Assembly: GCA_035551455.1 (NCBI GenBank)
Contig: DASZMZ010000066.1
Span: 1-64,000, forward strand
Origin: Sulfopaludibacter sp035551455
Lineage (GTDB): Bacteria; Acidobacteriota; Terriglobia; Bryobacterales; Bryobacteraceae
DNA: 64,000 bases
Direction: 5' to 3'
The notes under the pieces were generated by a model. The model did no database searches. It saw nothing but the letters and a program-made list of their open reading frames with translations, and was not told where the DNA came from. The position numbers were made by a program, and so were the translations under genes. This document shows positions 7,200 through 16,285 of the stretch, one piece after another; positions within the stretch are counted from its first letter, which is position 1, and every line of letters starts with the position of its first letter.

Positions 7200-10100
7200 T
7201 TACTCGGCGAGTGTTTCTTCGCCGGTATCTTCGGCGAGACCGCCGGCGTACTGCAGCCGCGTCTCTTCGTCGTAACCGGGGATGGCGTCGAGCGCCGGCT
7301 CTGCCACCGGCTCCTCCACCACATCCTCACCCGCAATCTTCACCTGGCGGTAATACTCCATGCCGGTACCGGCAGGAACCAGGCGTCCCATGATGACGTT
7401 CTCCTTCAGACCGCGCAGGTAATCGATCTTACCGTTGATCGCGGCTTCGGTGAGGACGCGCGTGGTTTCCTGGAAGGACGCCGCGGAGATGAACGAATCG
7501 GTAGAGAGCGAAGCCTTGGTGATACCCATGAGCTTGGCCTTGCCCTGCGCCGGACGTCCGCCCGCATCGAGCGTTTTGTTGTTCTCCGCGCGGAACTTGA
7601 ATTTATCGACGATCTCCTGCGGCAGGAACTCGGTATCGCCGATATCTTCCACTTCCACCCAGCGCATCATCTGGCGCGAGATGGTTTCCAGGTGCTTATC
7701 GTTGATGTTGACGCCCTGCAACCGGTAGACTTCCTGAATCTCGTTGACCAGGTACTTCTGCAGTTCCTTTTCACCGAGGACAGCCAGGATGTCGTGCGGG
7801 TCGCGCGGACCGTCCATGAGAGGCTCGCCGGCTTTCACCTTTTCGCCTTCCTGGACTTTGATGTGTACGCCGCGAGGCAGGGAGTATTCACGCTTCTCTC
7901 CGTCTTCGCCTTCGACGTAGATCTTGCGCTGGCCCTTGCTCACTTCGCCATACTTTACGGTTCCGTTGATCTCCGCCATGATGGCCGTCTCACGCGGCTT
8001 GCGCGCTTCGAACAGTTCCACCACACGCGGCAGACCGCCGGTGATGTCTTTGGTCTTGGTGGTTTCCCGCGGAATCTTCGCGAGAACGTCGCCGGCGTGC
8101 ACCTCTTCCCCGTCATGCACCATCAGGTGGGCATGGGTGGGCATGAGGTACTTCTTGCGCTCGCCGCGCGGACCGGGCGTGCTGCCCTCCGGCCGGACTT
8201 CAATCTGCGGCTGCCGCTTTTCGTCGGGCGAATCGGCCACAACGAGCTGCGACATGCCGGTGACTTCGTCCACGCGCTCCTGCATGGTCAAGCCGTCGAT
8301 GAGATCCTTGAAGTGGATGACGCCGCTGACTTCGGTCAGGATCGAGAACGTGTACGGATCCCATTCGAGCAGGATCTGATTGGCCTTGACGGGGGACCCT
8401 TCTTCTACCAGGATGCGCGCGCCGTACACGACGTCGTAGCGCTCCTTTTCGCGGCCCTTATCGTCGACAACGACGATCTTGGCATTGCGATTCATGGCAA
8501 TGAGTTCGCCGGCCTTGCTGCGGACGGTCTGGATGCCGATGTAGCGGGCGAAACCGTCGCTCTTGGCGTCCTGCGTGGACTGTTCACTGATTCGCGATGC
8601 CGTACCACCGATGTGGAACGTACGCATGGTGAGCTGGGTTCCAGGTTCGCCGATGGACTGCGCCGCGATTACGCCGACCGCTTCGCCGCGTTCCACCAGA
8701 CGTCCGGTGGCCAGGTTGCGGCCGTAGCAGGCGACGCAAACGCCGCGCTTGGACTCGCAGGTGAGCACCGAGCGAATCTTGACGCGCTCGATACCGGCAG
8801 CCTGAATGGCCGCCGCCAGGTCTTCGGTGATTTCCTGGTTGACGCCCACGATGACGTTGCCCTCGTAATCCTTCTGATCTTCGAGTGCCACGCGGCCCAC
8901 AATGCGGTCGCGCAACGGCTCGATGGTCTCGCCGGATTCGATGATGGGTTCGACGTAAATGCCTTCGCCGGTGCCGCAGTCGTTTTCGGTGACGATCACG
9001 TCCTGCGCCACGTCCACCAGACGACGCGTGAGGTAGCCCGAATCGGCCGTCTTCAATGCCGTATCGGCCAAACCCTTACGGGCGCCGTGAGTGGAAATGA
9101 AGTACTGCAACACGTCCAGACCTTCGCGGAAATTGGCCGTGATGGGCGTTTCGATAATTTCGCCGCTGGGCTTGGCCATCAGTCCGCGCATACCGGAGAG
9201 CTGGCGAATCTGCTGTTTCGATCCGCGGGCGCCGGAGTCGGCCATGATGTAAATGGGATTGATGTAACGGCCGGTGCGGTCGTCCTCTTCCATGGCCTGG
9301 AACATTTCATCGGAAACCTTTTCCGTTACCTTGGACCAGATTTCGATGATCTTGTTGTAGCGTTCGCCGTGGGTGATGGCGCCGTCCTGATACTGGCTTT
9401 CCACATCCACCACTTCTTTTTCGGCGGCGCGCACAAGGCCGGCCTTTTCGTTCGGCACCACCATGTCGTCGATGCCGATGGAGATGCCGGCGCGGGTGGC
9501 GTACAGGAAGCCCAGGTTCTTCACTTCGTCCAGCATCTGGACGGTGACGTGAAGGCCGAACTTCAGGTAGCAGTACTGGACGAGCTGCCCCAGGCCCTTC
9601 TTCTTCAGAAGGCCGTTGATAAAGGGCATGTCCTGCGGCAGGCTGTCGTTCAAAATCACGCGGCCGACCGTGGTTTCCATGTACTGCTTCACGAACTCGA
9701 TGGGCTCGGTATGCAGAATGTTCTGGGTATCGAAGGCATGCACCAAATCGATCACGCGACCGGTATAGCGCAGCTTGATGGGAGTCAGCGTTTCGACTTC
9801 TCCCATTTCGAGGGCGATCAGAACATCGTCTGTAGAAGCGAAAGTGCGGCCTTCACCCTTGGCGCCGGGACGCGCCTTGGTGAGGTAATAGCAACCGAGC
9901 ACCATGTCCTGTGTGGGGATGGTGATCGGGCCGCCGTGCGCCGGCGACAGAATGTTGTTCGACGCCAGCATCAGGGTCGAAGCTTCGATCTGCGCTTCCG
10001 GAGAGAGCGGGATGTGAACGGCCATCTGGTCGCCGTCGAAATCGGCGTTGAAGGCGGTGCAGACCAGCGGGTGAATCTTGATCGCCTTGCCTTCCACCAG

Positions 10101-11417
10101 GACGGGCTCGAAGGCCTGAATGCCGAGGCGGTGCAGCGTGGGAGCGCGGTTGAGCAGAATGGGATGGTCCTTGATGACCTCTTCCAGAATGTCCCAAACC
10201 ACCGGGTCCTGCTGCTCCACCAGTTCCTTGGCCTGCTTGATGGTGGTGCAATGGCCGCGCTGTTCGAGGCGGTGATAAATGAAGGGCTTGAACAGTTCGA
10301 GCGCCATCTTCTTGGGAAGACCGCACTGGTTCAGCTTGAGATCGGGACCGACCACGATGACCGAACGGCCGGAGTAGTCGACGCGTTTACCTAGCAGGTT
10401 CTGGCGGAAACGGCCCTGCTTGCCTTTGAGCGTATCGGAGAGCGACTTGAGCGGGCGATTGTTGGCGCCGCGCAGAACGCGTCCGCGGCGGCCGTTATCG
10501 AAGAGCGCGTCCACGGCTTCCTGCAACATGCGCTTTTCATTGCGGACAATGACGTCCGGCGCGTGCAGTTCGATCAACTTCTTCAACCGGTTGTTGCGGT
10601 TGATGACGCGGCGGTACAGGTCGTTCAAATCGCTGGTGGCGAAACGGCCGCCATCCAGCGGCACCAGGGGACGAAGTTCCGGCGGAATGACGGGGATGAC
10701 ATCCAGAATCATCCACTCGGGCTTGTTGCCGCTCTTGCGGAAGCTTTCCACCACGCGCAGGCGCTTGGCGAATTTCAACTTCTTCTGGACGCTCTGCTCG
10801 GTCTTCATGCGCTCGCGAATCTCTTCGCTCAACGCTTCGACATCGACCTTCTTGAGCAGTTCCTTGATACCCTCGGCGCCCATCATCGCGATGAACTTGC
10901 CGGGGAATTCCTGGTCCAGGGCGCGCTTCTTTTCGTCGGTGATGACTTCACCCTGGCTCAGCGCTTCCACTTCGCCCGGATCGACAATCACATACGCTTC
11001 GAAGTACAACACCCGCTCCAGTTCGCGGAGCGTGATATCCAAAAGGTGGCCGATGCGGCTGGGCAGACCCTTGAAGAACCAGACATGCGAGCAGGGGCTG
11101 GCCAGTTCGATATGGCCCAGGCGTTCGCGGCGAACGCGCGCCAGGGTCACTTCCACGCCGCACTTATCGCAAATGACGCCGCGGTGTTTCATGCGCTTGT
11201 ACTTGCCGCACAAGCACTCCCAATCCTGGGTGGGTCCGAAAATACGCGCGCAGAACAGTCCGTCGCGCTCTGGTTTAAAAGTCCGGTAATTGATCGTCTC
11301 CGGCTTGGTGACTTCGCCGTGGGACCAACTCCGGATCTTTTCCGGAGAAGCCAGAGAAATGCGGATGGAATCAAAATCCGCGATTAAATTTGCACGATCG
11401 TAAGGTGAGGATCTCAA
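7200..11417 (-). CDS. rpoC: DNA-directed RNA polymerase beta' subunit
   Basis: A 1405-residue beta' subunit, forming with beta the catalytic cleft of RNA polymerase. The N-terminal zinc site is visible at C68, C70, C83 and C86 (ECLCGKY...GVICDKCG). The catalytic loop NADFDGDQMAVH has N457 and the three Mg-binding aspartates at 459, 461 and 463. A second zinc-binding group is CESKRGVCVACYGR near residue 890. The bridge helix and trigger-loop region (GARGSKQQIRQLSGMRGLMAKPSGEI) is intact. Length is normal for the family. It lies 102 bp downstream of rpoB with a palindromic repeat between, and ends at an intrinsic terminator. Confidence 0.99.
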   Translation of the reverse strand: MRSSPYDRANLIADFDSIRISLASPEKIRSWSHGEVTKPETINYRTFKPERDGLFCARIFGPTQDWECLCGKYKRMKHRGVICDKCGVEVTLARVRRERLGHIELASPCSHVWFFKGLPSRIGHLLDITLRELERVLYFEAYVIVDPGEVEALSQGEVITDEKKRALDQEFPGKFIAMMGAEGIKELLKKVDVEALSEEIRERMKTEQSVQKKLKFAKRLRVVESFRKSGNKPEWMILDVIPVIPPELRPLVPLDGGRFATSDLNDLYRRVINRNNRLKKLIELHAPDVIVRNEKRMLQEAVDALFDNGRRGRVLRGANNRPLKSLSDTLKGKQGRFRQNLLGKRVDYSGRSVIVVGPDLKLNQCGLPKKMALELFKPFIYHRLEQRGHCTTIKQAKELVEQQDPVVWDILEEVIKDHPILLNRAPTLHRLGIQAFEPVLVEGKAIKIHPLVCTAFNADFDGDQMAVHIPLSPEAQIEASTLMLASNNILSPAHGGPITIPTQDMVLGCYYLTKARPGAKGEGRTFASTDDVLIALEMGEVETLTPIKLRYTGRVIDLVHAFDTQNILHTEPIEFVKQYMETTVGRVILNDSLPQDMPFINGLLKKKGLGQLVQYCYLKFGLHVTVQMLDEVKNLGFLYATRAGISIGIDDMVVPNEKAGLVRAAEKEVVDVESQYQDGAITHGERYNKIIEIWSKVTEKVSDEMFQAMEEDDRTGRYINPIYIMADSGARGSKQQIRQLSGMRGLMAKPSGEIIETPITANFREGLDVLQYFISTHGARKGLADTALKTADSGYLTRRLVDVAQDVIVTENDCGTGEGIYVEPIIESGETIEPLRDRIVGRVALEDQKDYEGNVIVGVNQEITEDLAAAIQAAGIERVKIRSVLTCESKRGVCVACYGRNLATGRLVERGEAVGVIAAQSIGEPGTQLTMRTFHIGGTASRISEQSTQDAKSDGFARYIGIQTVRSKAGELIAMNRNAKIVVVDDKGREKERYDVVYGARILVEEGSPVKANQILLEWDPYTFSILTEVSGVIHFKDLIDGLTMQERVDEVTGMSQLVVADSPDEKRQPQIEVRPEGSTPGPRGERKKYLMPTHAHLMVHDGEEVHAGDVLAKIPRETTKTKDITGGLPRVVELFEARKPRETAIMAEINGTVKYGEVSKGQRKIYVEGEDGEKREYSLPRGVHIKVQEGEKVKAGEPLMDGPRDPHDILAVLGEKELQKYLVNEIQEVYRLQGVNINDKHLETISRQMMRWVEVEDIGDTEFLPQEIVDKFKFRAENNKTLDAGGRPAQGKAKLMGITKASLSTDSFISAASFQETTRVLTEAAINGKIDYLRGLKENVIMGRLVPAGTGMEYYRQVKIAGEDVVEEPVAEPALDAIPGYDEETRLQYAGGLAEDTGEETLAE

Positions 11418-11443
11418 AATAAGCCTCCAGTTCCTAAAAACAT

Positions 11444-11511
11444 TTCACCGCCGAGGCGCCGAGACACCGAGAAAACATTCTTCCTCAGCGCCTCTGCGTC
11501 TCGGCGGTTCA
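11444..11511. repeat. Palindromic intergenic repeat between rpoB and rpoC
   Basis: Two arms, CACCGCCGAGGCGCCGAGAC... (from 11446) and ...GCGTCTCGGCGGTT (to about 11510), form an imperfect inverted repeat of about 28 bp per arm with a short A/T-rich loop. The GCCGAGACGCAGAGGCGC-like wording is that of dispersed palindromic elements found between genes in many environmental bacteria. The RNA would fold into a long hairpin in the rpoB-rpoC spacer, where it could influence processing or relative expression. Confidence 0.65.
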
Positions 11512-11519
11512 TCCAATGC

Positions 11520-14500
11520 CTAATCAGCCGCCAGAGCCGTATCGGGTACTTCGCGCGGCTTCTTCATCAATTCCACATCGAGACACAGCGACTGCAATTC
11601 GCGAATGAGCACGTTGAAGGATTCGGGGACACCCGGTTCGATGGCTGCCTCGCCCTTCACGATGGCCTCGTAGATCTTCGCGCGGCCATACACATCGTCG
11701 GACTTTGCCGTCAACAGTTCCTGCAGAATGTAAGCCGCGCCGTAAGCTTCCAGGGCCCAGACTTCCATTTCGCCGAAACGCTGTCCGCCGAACTGCGCCT
11801 TGCCGCCCAGGGGCTGCTGCGTGATCAGCGAATACGGCCCGATGGAGCGAGCGTGAATCTTGTCGTCCACCAGGTGAGACAGCTTCAACATGTAGATGTA
11901 GCCCACGGTCACCGGCTGCTCAAACTGCGTTCCGGTCATCCCGTCGAACAGATTGGTCTTGCCGGACGTCGGCAGGCCGGCGTCGGTCAGGGCCTTTTTG
12001 ATTTCCTTCTCAGTGGCGCCGTCGAAGACGGGGGTGGCGAACTGCACACCCAGCGCCTTGGCGGCCCAACCCAGGTGAGTCTCCAGAATCTGACCCACGT
12101 TCATACGGGAAGGTACGCCGAGGGGGTTGAGGACGATTTCCACCGGCGTTCCATCCGGCAGGTACGGCATGTCCTCTTCCGGCAGAATACGCGCGATGAC
12201 ACCCTTATTACCGTGGCGGCCGGCCATCTTATCGCCCACCGAAAGCTTGCGCTTCATGGCGATATAGACTTTGACCAGCTTGATGACGCCCGGAGGCAAT
12301 TCGTCGCCCTTGCGGAGCTTGGCGACCTTTTCGTCGGTGATCTTTTCGAGCACCGCGATCTGGCGCGACGTCATCTCTTCGATTTCGTCGATTTGCTCGT
12401 TCAGCCGCGGATCCTTGCTGGAGAGGCGCATGCGCTTCAGGTCGCGCGATTTCATCTTCTCGATGAGCTCGCGCGTCAGCTCGGTGTCCTTGCTGAGCAG
12501 GCGCTTGTTGGTCTTTTCATCGTGCAGGTCGGCCAGCAGTTTCTTGCCGTCGAGCAGACTTCCCAGACGCTTGGCGCGCTCGTCGGTCAGGATTCGAATT
12601 TCATCCTGCAAGTTGCGCTGCAAACGCTGGATTTGCGTTTCTTCGATGTTCTTGGAACGCTCGTCCTTCTCCTGACCCTTGCGGGAGAAGATCTTGCAAT
12701 CCACGATGGTGCCTTCGATTCCCGGCGGGCAGTAGAGCGACGCGTCCTTCACATCGCCGGCCTTTTCACCGAAAATCGCGCGCAGCAGTTTCTCTTCGGG
12801 AGTGAGCTGCGTTTCGCCCTTCGGCGTCACTTTGCCCACCAGAATGTCGCCCGGCTTCACCGTAGCGCCGATGCGAATGATGCCGCTCTCGTCCAGATTG
12901 CGTAGGAAGGAATCGGCGATATTGGGGATGTCGCGAGTGATTTCCTCGGGACCCAACTTGGTATCGCGCGCTTCGATTTCGAATTCCTCGATGTGGATCG
13001 AAGTGTAGTAGTCTTCCTTGACCAGCTTTTCGTTGACCAGAATGGCGTCTTCAAAGTTGTAGCCGCGCCAGGGCATGAAGGCCACCAGAACGTTGCGGCC
13101 CAGGGCCAGTTCGCCCAAATCGGTGCAGGGGCCATCGGCCAGTACCGCGCCTTTGGGAATCCGCTGCCCCACCGCCACGATCGGCTTCTGGTTGATGCAG
13201 GTGTTTTGGTTGCTGCGCTTGAACTTGGTGAGCTGGTAGATGTCCGCGCCCACTTCGCGCGAGAGCTGGCCTTCGTGAGCCGCCCCTTCCACACGAACGA
13301 TGATGCGCTCGGAATCCACCGAATCCACCACGCCCGGACGCTTGCAGAGCACTACGGCGCCCGAATCGCGAGCCGTCACGAGCTCCATGCCGGTGCCCAC
13401 ATAAGGAGCGTCGGCGCGCAGCAGCGGCACGGCCTGGCGTTGCATGTTCGAACCCATCAGGGCGCGGTTCGCGTCGTCGTTTTCGAGGAACGGAATCAGA
13501 CTGGCGGCCACGCTGACGAGCTGCTTCGGGGAGACGTCGATGTATTCGATTTCGTCCCTCGGCTTCAGTACGAAGTTGCCGGCCTGACGGGCGTTGGACA
13601 GGTCGGGCACGATGCGGCCCTTCTCATCCAGTTGAACGTTGGCCTGGGCGACCACCCACTTGTCCTCTTCCCATGCGGAAAGGTATTCGCAGTGAGCTTC
13701 GTACTCGGCGGGCTGCTTCTTGCCGGCCATCTTGCGATTGGCCTCTTCGGCTTCGCCCCGCTTGACGATGTCGCCGACTTTGTAATCGGTATCGCCGGGA
13801 TTCAGAATCTGCACTTCATCGATCACGACGCCCTTGATGACCTTGCGGTAGGGGCTCTCGATGAAGCCGTATTCATTGATGCGCGCGAAGCACGACAGCG
13901 ACGAGATGAGACCGATGTTCGGACCTTCGGGCGTTTCAATCGGGCAGATGCGGCCGTAGTGCGTGGGGTGAACGTCGCGGACTTCGAAGCCGGCGCGTTC
14001 GCGGCTCAGACCGCCTGGTCCAAGAGCCGACAGACGACGCTTGTGCGTGATCTCGCTCAACGGATTGGTCTGATCCATGAACTGGGAAAGTTGGCTGGAA
14101 CCGAAGAATTCGCGGATCGCGGCCATTACCGGTTTGGCGTTGACCAGGTCGTGCGGCATCGCCGTCGACATTTCCTGGTACACGCTCATCTTTTCCTTGA
14201 TCGCCCGTTCCATGCGGACCAGACCGATACGGAATTGATTTTCGAGCAGTTCGCCCACCGCACGGACGCGGCGGTTGCCCAGGTGATCGATATCGTCCAC
14301 CGCGCCGATGCCCTTGCGCAGTTTCAACAGGTACTTGATGGTGGCGCGGAAATCTTCCTGGTCCAGCGTGCGCTTGTCCAGGCTGGTGGCGTCGGCCTTC
14401 TCATGCAGCTTGATATTGAACTTCATGCGGCCCACGCGCGAGAAGTCGTACTTGCGCGGGTCGAAGAACATGCCCTGGAAGAGCTGAGTGGCCGTATCCA

Positions 14501-15818
14501 GAGTCGGCGGATCGCCGGGACGCAGCTTGCGATAGATTTCGATCAGCGCTTCGTTCTGCGTCTTGACGCTGTCTTTGCGGATGGTGGACGAAATCACCGT
14601 GCCCACGTCGTCGCGCTCGGGGAAGAAGATTTCGAATTCTTCGATCCCGGCTTCCATCAGCTTGCCGACCACCGTGGGGGTCAGTTCGCTGTTGGCGTCG
14701 ATCATGACTTCGCCGGTGGTCATATCGACCACGTCGGCGACTACGTATGCGCCTTCCAGATCGTTAGCCGCCACTTCGACGCGGTCGATCTTGGCCTTCA
14801 CGATTTCTTTATAGACCGAAGAGGTGATCTTCTTGCCCTGGCCGACCACGGCTTCTCCGGCCTTGTTGTTGATGGCGTAGGAGAGCTTGAGCCCGGTCAG
14901 ACCTTCATCGACATTCCACAGCAGCTTGTTTTCTTTGATGTTGATCTTGCTGACGCGGTAAAACGCGCGCAGAATCTGCTCATCGGTCTTCAGGCCGAGG
15001 GCGCGCAGGAAAACCGAACCGTAGAACTTGCGCTTGCGGTCAATGCGGACGTAGAGCAGGTTCTTGTTGTCGTACTCGAACTCCACCCAGCTGCCGCGGT
15101 ACGGGATGATCTTGCCCAGGAAGTAGCCCTGAGCGGGTACGCGTTCGAAGAACACGCCGGGCGAACGGTGCAACTGCGATACGATGACGCGCTCGGTGCC
15201 GTTGATGATGAACGTACCGTTGTCCGTCATCAGCGGAATTTCACCGAAGAAAACTTCCTGCTCCTTGATATCGCGGACGCTCTTCTTCAGCGTCTCCGGA
15301 TCCTTGGAGTAGACCGTGAGCCGGATTGTGACTTTGAGCGGAGCAGCGTACGTCATGCCGCGCTCCTGGCACTCCTGCATGTCGTATTTCAACTGCAGGC
15401 CCACCGGGTCGCCGCACTTATTGCAGAACGTCACAACGTTCTTATTGAAGGTTCCGCAATGGTGGCAAAGGATGTCGCCCGCGTGGAAAGGATCGGTGCG
15501 GATCGTCGCACCGCAATTCCGGCAGGTCGACCGGAGGTGATGCAGCCCTTTCAGGTTGCCGCACTTGCATTCCCAGTTGCCGATTGAATAATCGACGAAC
15601 TCCAGATCGCTCACGCCGCGAAAATCGGAAATCGGGAATACGGAATTGAAAACCGTCTGCAGGCCGATGTCCTCGCGCTCATTCGGCAGCAAGTCCATCT
15701 GCAAGAAACGCTCGTAGGAATTTTTCTGGACTTCGATCAGATTCGGAATCGGGATCGAAGTCTTAATCTTTGAAAAATCCACTCTCTCGGGAACGGCGCC
15801 GTTATTTTGAATGTCCAT
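11520..15818 (-). CDS. rpoB: DNA-directed RNA polymerase beta subunit with N-terminal zinc-ribbon insert
   Basis: A 1432-residue beta subunit of RNA polymerase. The rifampicin-pocket region (SSQLSQFMDQTNPLSEITHKRR, about residues 573-594, then ALGPGGL) matches the sensitive consensus. Other expected blocks include GRICPIETPEGPNIGLI, EDAILVNE and GDKMAGRHGNKGV. Unusually, residues about 82-140 hold eight cysteines as C84-C86, C99-C102, C118-C121 and C132-C135, the layout of two zinc ribbons inserted just before KYDMQECQERGMTYAAPL, where most bacteria have a short link. The subunit is otherwise full length. A promoter and long leader precede the gene, and rpoC follows. Confidence 0.99.
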   Translation of the reverse strand: MDIQNNGAVPERVDFSKIKTSIPIPNLIEVQKNSYERFLQMDLLPNEREDIGLQTVFNSVFPISDFRGVSDLEFVDYSIGNWECKCGNLKGLHHLRSTCRNCGATIRTDPFHAGDILCHHCGTFNKNVVTFCNKCGDPVGLQLKYDMQECQERGMTYAAPLKVTIRLTVYSKDPETLKKSVRDIKEQEVFFGEIPLMTDNGTFIINGTERVIVSQLHRSPGVFFERVPAQGYFLGKIIPYRGSWVEFEYDNKNLLYVRIDRKRKFYGSVFLRALGLKTDEQILRAFYRVSKINIKENKLLWNVDEGLTGLKLSYAINNKAGEAVVGQGKKITSSVYKEIVKAKIDRVEVAANDLEGAYVVADVVDMTTGEVMIDANSELTPTVVGKLMEAGIEEFEIFFPERDDVGTVISSTIRKDSVKTQNEALIEIYRKLRPGDPPTLDTATQLFQGMFFDPRKYDFSRVGRMKFNIKLHEKADATSLDKRTLDQEDFRATIKYLLKLRKGIGAVDDIDHLGNRRVRAVGELLENQFRIGLVRMERAIKEKMSVYQEMSTAMPHDLVNAKPVMAAIREFFGSSQLSQFMDQTNPLSEITHKRRLSALGPGGLSRERAGFEVRDVHPTHYGRICPIETPEGPNIGLISSLSCFARINEYGFIESPYRKVIKGVVIDEVQILNPGDTDYKVGDIVKRGEAEEANRKMAGKKQPAEYEAHCEYLSAWEEDKWVVAQANVQLDEKGRIVPDLSNARQAGNFVLKPRDEIEYIDVSPKQLVSVAASLIPFLENDDANRALMGSNMQRQAVPLLRADAPYVGTGMELVTARDSGAVVLCKRPGVVDSVDSERIIVRVEGAAHEGQLSREVGADIYQLTKFKRSNQNTCINQKPIVAVGQRIPKGAVLADGPCTDLGELALGRNVLVAFMPWRGYNFEDAILVNEKLVKEDYYTSIHIEEFEIEARDTKLGPEEITRDIPNIADSFLRNLDESGIIRIGATVKPGDILVGKVTPKGETQLTPEEKLLRAIFGEKAGDVKDASLYCPPGIEGTIVDCKIFSRKGQEKDERSKNIEETQIQRLQRNLQDEIRILTDERAKRLGSLLDGKKLLADLHDEKTNKRLLSKDTELTRELIEKMKSRDLKRMRLSSKDPRLNEQIDEIEEMTSRQIAVLEKITDEKVAKLRKGDELPPGVIKLVKVYIAMKRKLSVGDKMAGRHGNKGVIARILPEEDMPYLPDGTPVEIVLNPLGVPSRMNVGQILETHLGWAAKALGVQFATPVFDGATEKEIKKALTDAGLPTSGKTNLFDGMTGTQFEQPVTVGYIYMLKLSHLVDDKIHARSIGPYSLITQQPLGGKAQFGGQRFGEMEVWALEAYGAAYILQELLTAKSDDVYGRAKIYEAIVKGEAAIEPGVPESFNVLIRELQSLCLDVELMKKPREVPDTALAAD

Positions 15819-15881
15819 TCGTAAACTCCTGACGGCCGACAGCTAACGCAGAATCGCTGCGTCTACCAGCACAAAGCCAAT

Positions 15882-15914
15882 GGCGCCCAGGGAGGCAGTG
15901 CCTCTCCGGGCGCC
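15882..15914 (-). promoter_or_regulatory. GC-rich hairpin in rpoB leader
   Basis: GGCGCCC and GGGCGCC form a 7-bp outer stem, with GAGGC/GCCTC continuing inside after a small asymmetry. It lies 64 bp before the rpoB start. There is no T-run after it on the minus strand, so it is more likely a processing or stalling structure than an intrinsic terminator. Confidence 0.5.
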
Positions 15915-16164
15915 GTATGAAGATACCTGGGGAGTAATCGTGTTTCCGATGCGGATCCGAAAACCGGAGGGTTCGGAGTATGGTGAGTGAAGATGGGATC
16001 TGCGGACGTAGCGACACACGAATCCTGTGCGATGTGTACAGGCATGCAAACGCACAGAGATCCCCTCTCTGCAGTTTCGCCCGAACTGCAATTGAAGTTC
16101 CAGGATTCGGGAATCACAGTCACCAATTGGGATCGATCCGGCCTAACCGAAAGCCCAACTATCC

Positions 16165-16193
16165 ACTCTAGCAGGACTTAAGCCCTGCGTCAA
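16165..16193 (-). promoter_or_regulatory. Promoter upstream of rpoB with palindromic spacer
   Basis: On the minus strand TTGACG (16193-16188, 5 of 6 matches to -35) is followed by a 17-bp spacer and TAGAGT (16170-16165, 4 of 6 matches to -10). Almost the whole spacer is a near-perfect palindrome, CAGGGCTTAAGTCCTG, so it could also be an operator. It would let rpoBC be transcribed apart from the ribosomal proteins. Confidence 0.55.
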
Positions 16194-16285
16194 ATAGCTC
16201 TCAGCAACCAGCGTTCAGCCATCCGCCCGTTAGAGTATCGGGCCGAGAAGCTGACTGCTGACTGCTGAGAGCTGAAAACTGCTTG

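Larger units (their letters stand above)
15819..16285 (-). promoter_or_regulatory. Long structured leader between rplL and rpoB
   Basis: A 467-bp stretch with no convincing gene. It holds several inverted repeats: AGCTCTCAGCA (16196-16206) with TGCTGAGAGCT (16263-16273); TGCAGTT/AACTGCA (16070-16090); GAATCCTG (16020-16027) with CAGGATTC (16101-16108); the GC-rich hairpin at 15882-15914 (GGCGCCC outside, GAGGC/GCCTC inside); and ACGCAG/CTGCGT at 15846-15862, close to the rpoB start. In Escherichia coli this spacer holds an attenuator and an RNase III site, so a similar split of ribosomal and polymerase expression is plausible here. The folding is read by eye. Confidence 0.6.

Noticed and set aside
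7167..10394. A 1075-codon open frame on the plus strand opposite rpoC
   Set aside because: It is antisense to a certain rpoC, with composition set by the GC-rich third positions of that gene, and shows no domains, signal or ribosome-binding site.
12993..15587. An 864-codon open frame on the plus strand opposite rpoB
   Set aside because: Same reason: mirror of rpoB coding constraints, no recognisable protein.
15863..16181. Short frames in the rplL-rpoB spacer
   Set aside because: Overlapping on both strands, no signal peptide, family or ribosome-binding site; the region is explained better as a structured leader.
16241..16273. Short CTGACTG direct repeats as a possible CRISPR or tandem repeat locus
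   Set aside because: Only about three 7-bp units, no spacers, and the sequence is part of an inverted repeat after rplL.
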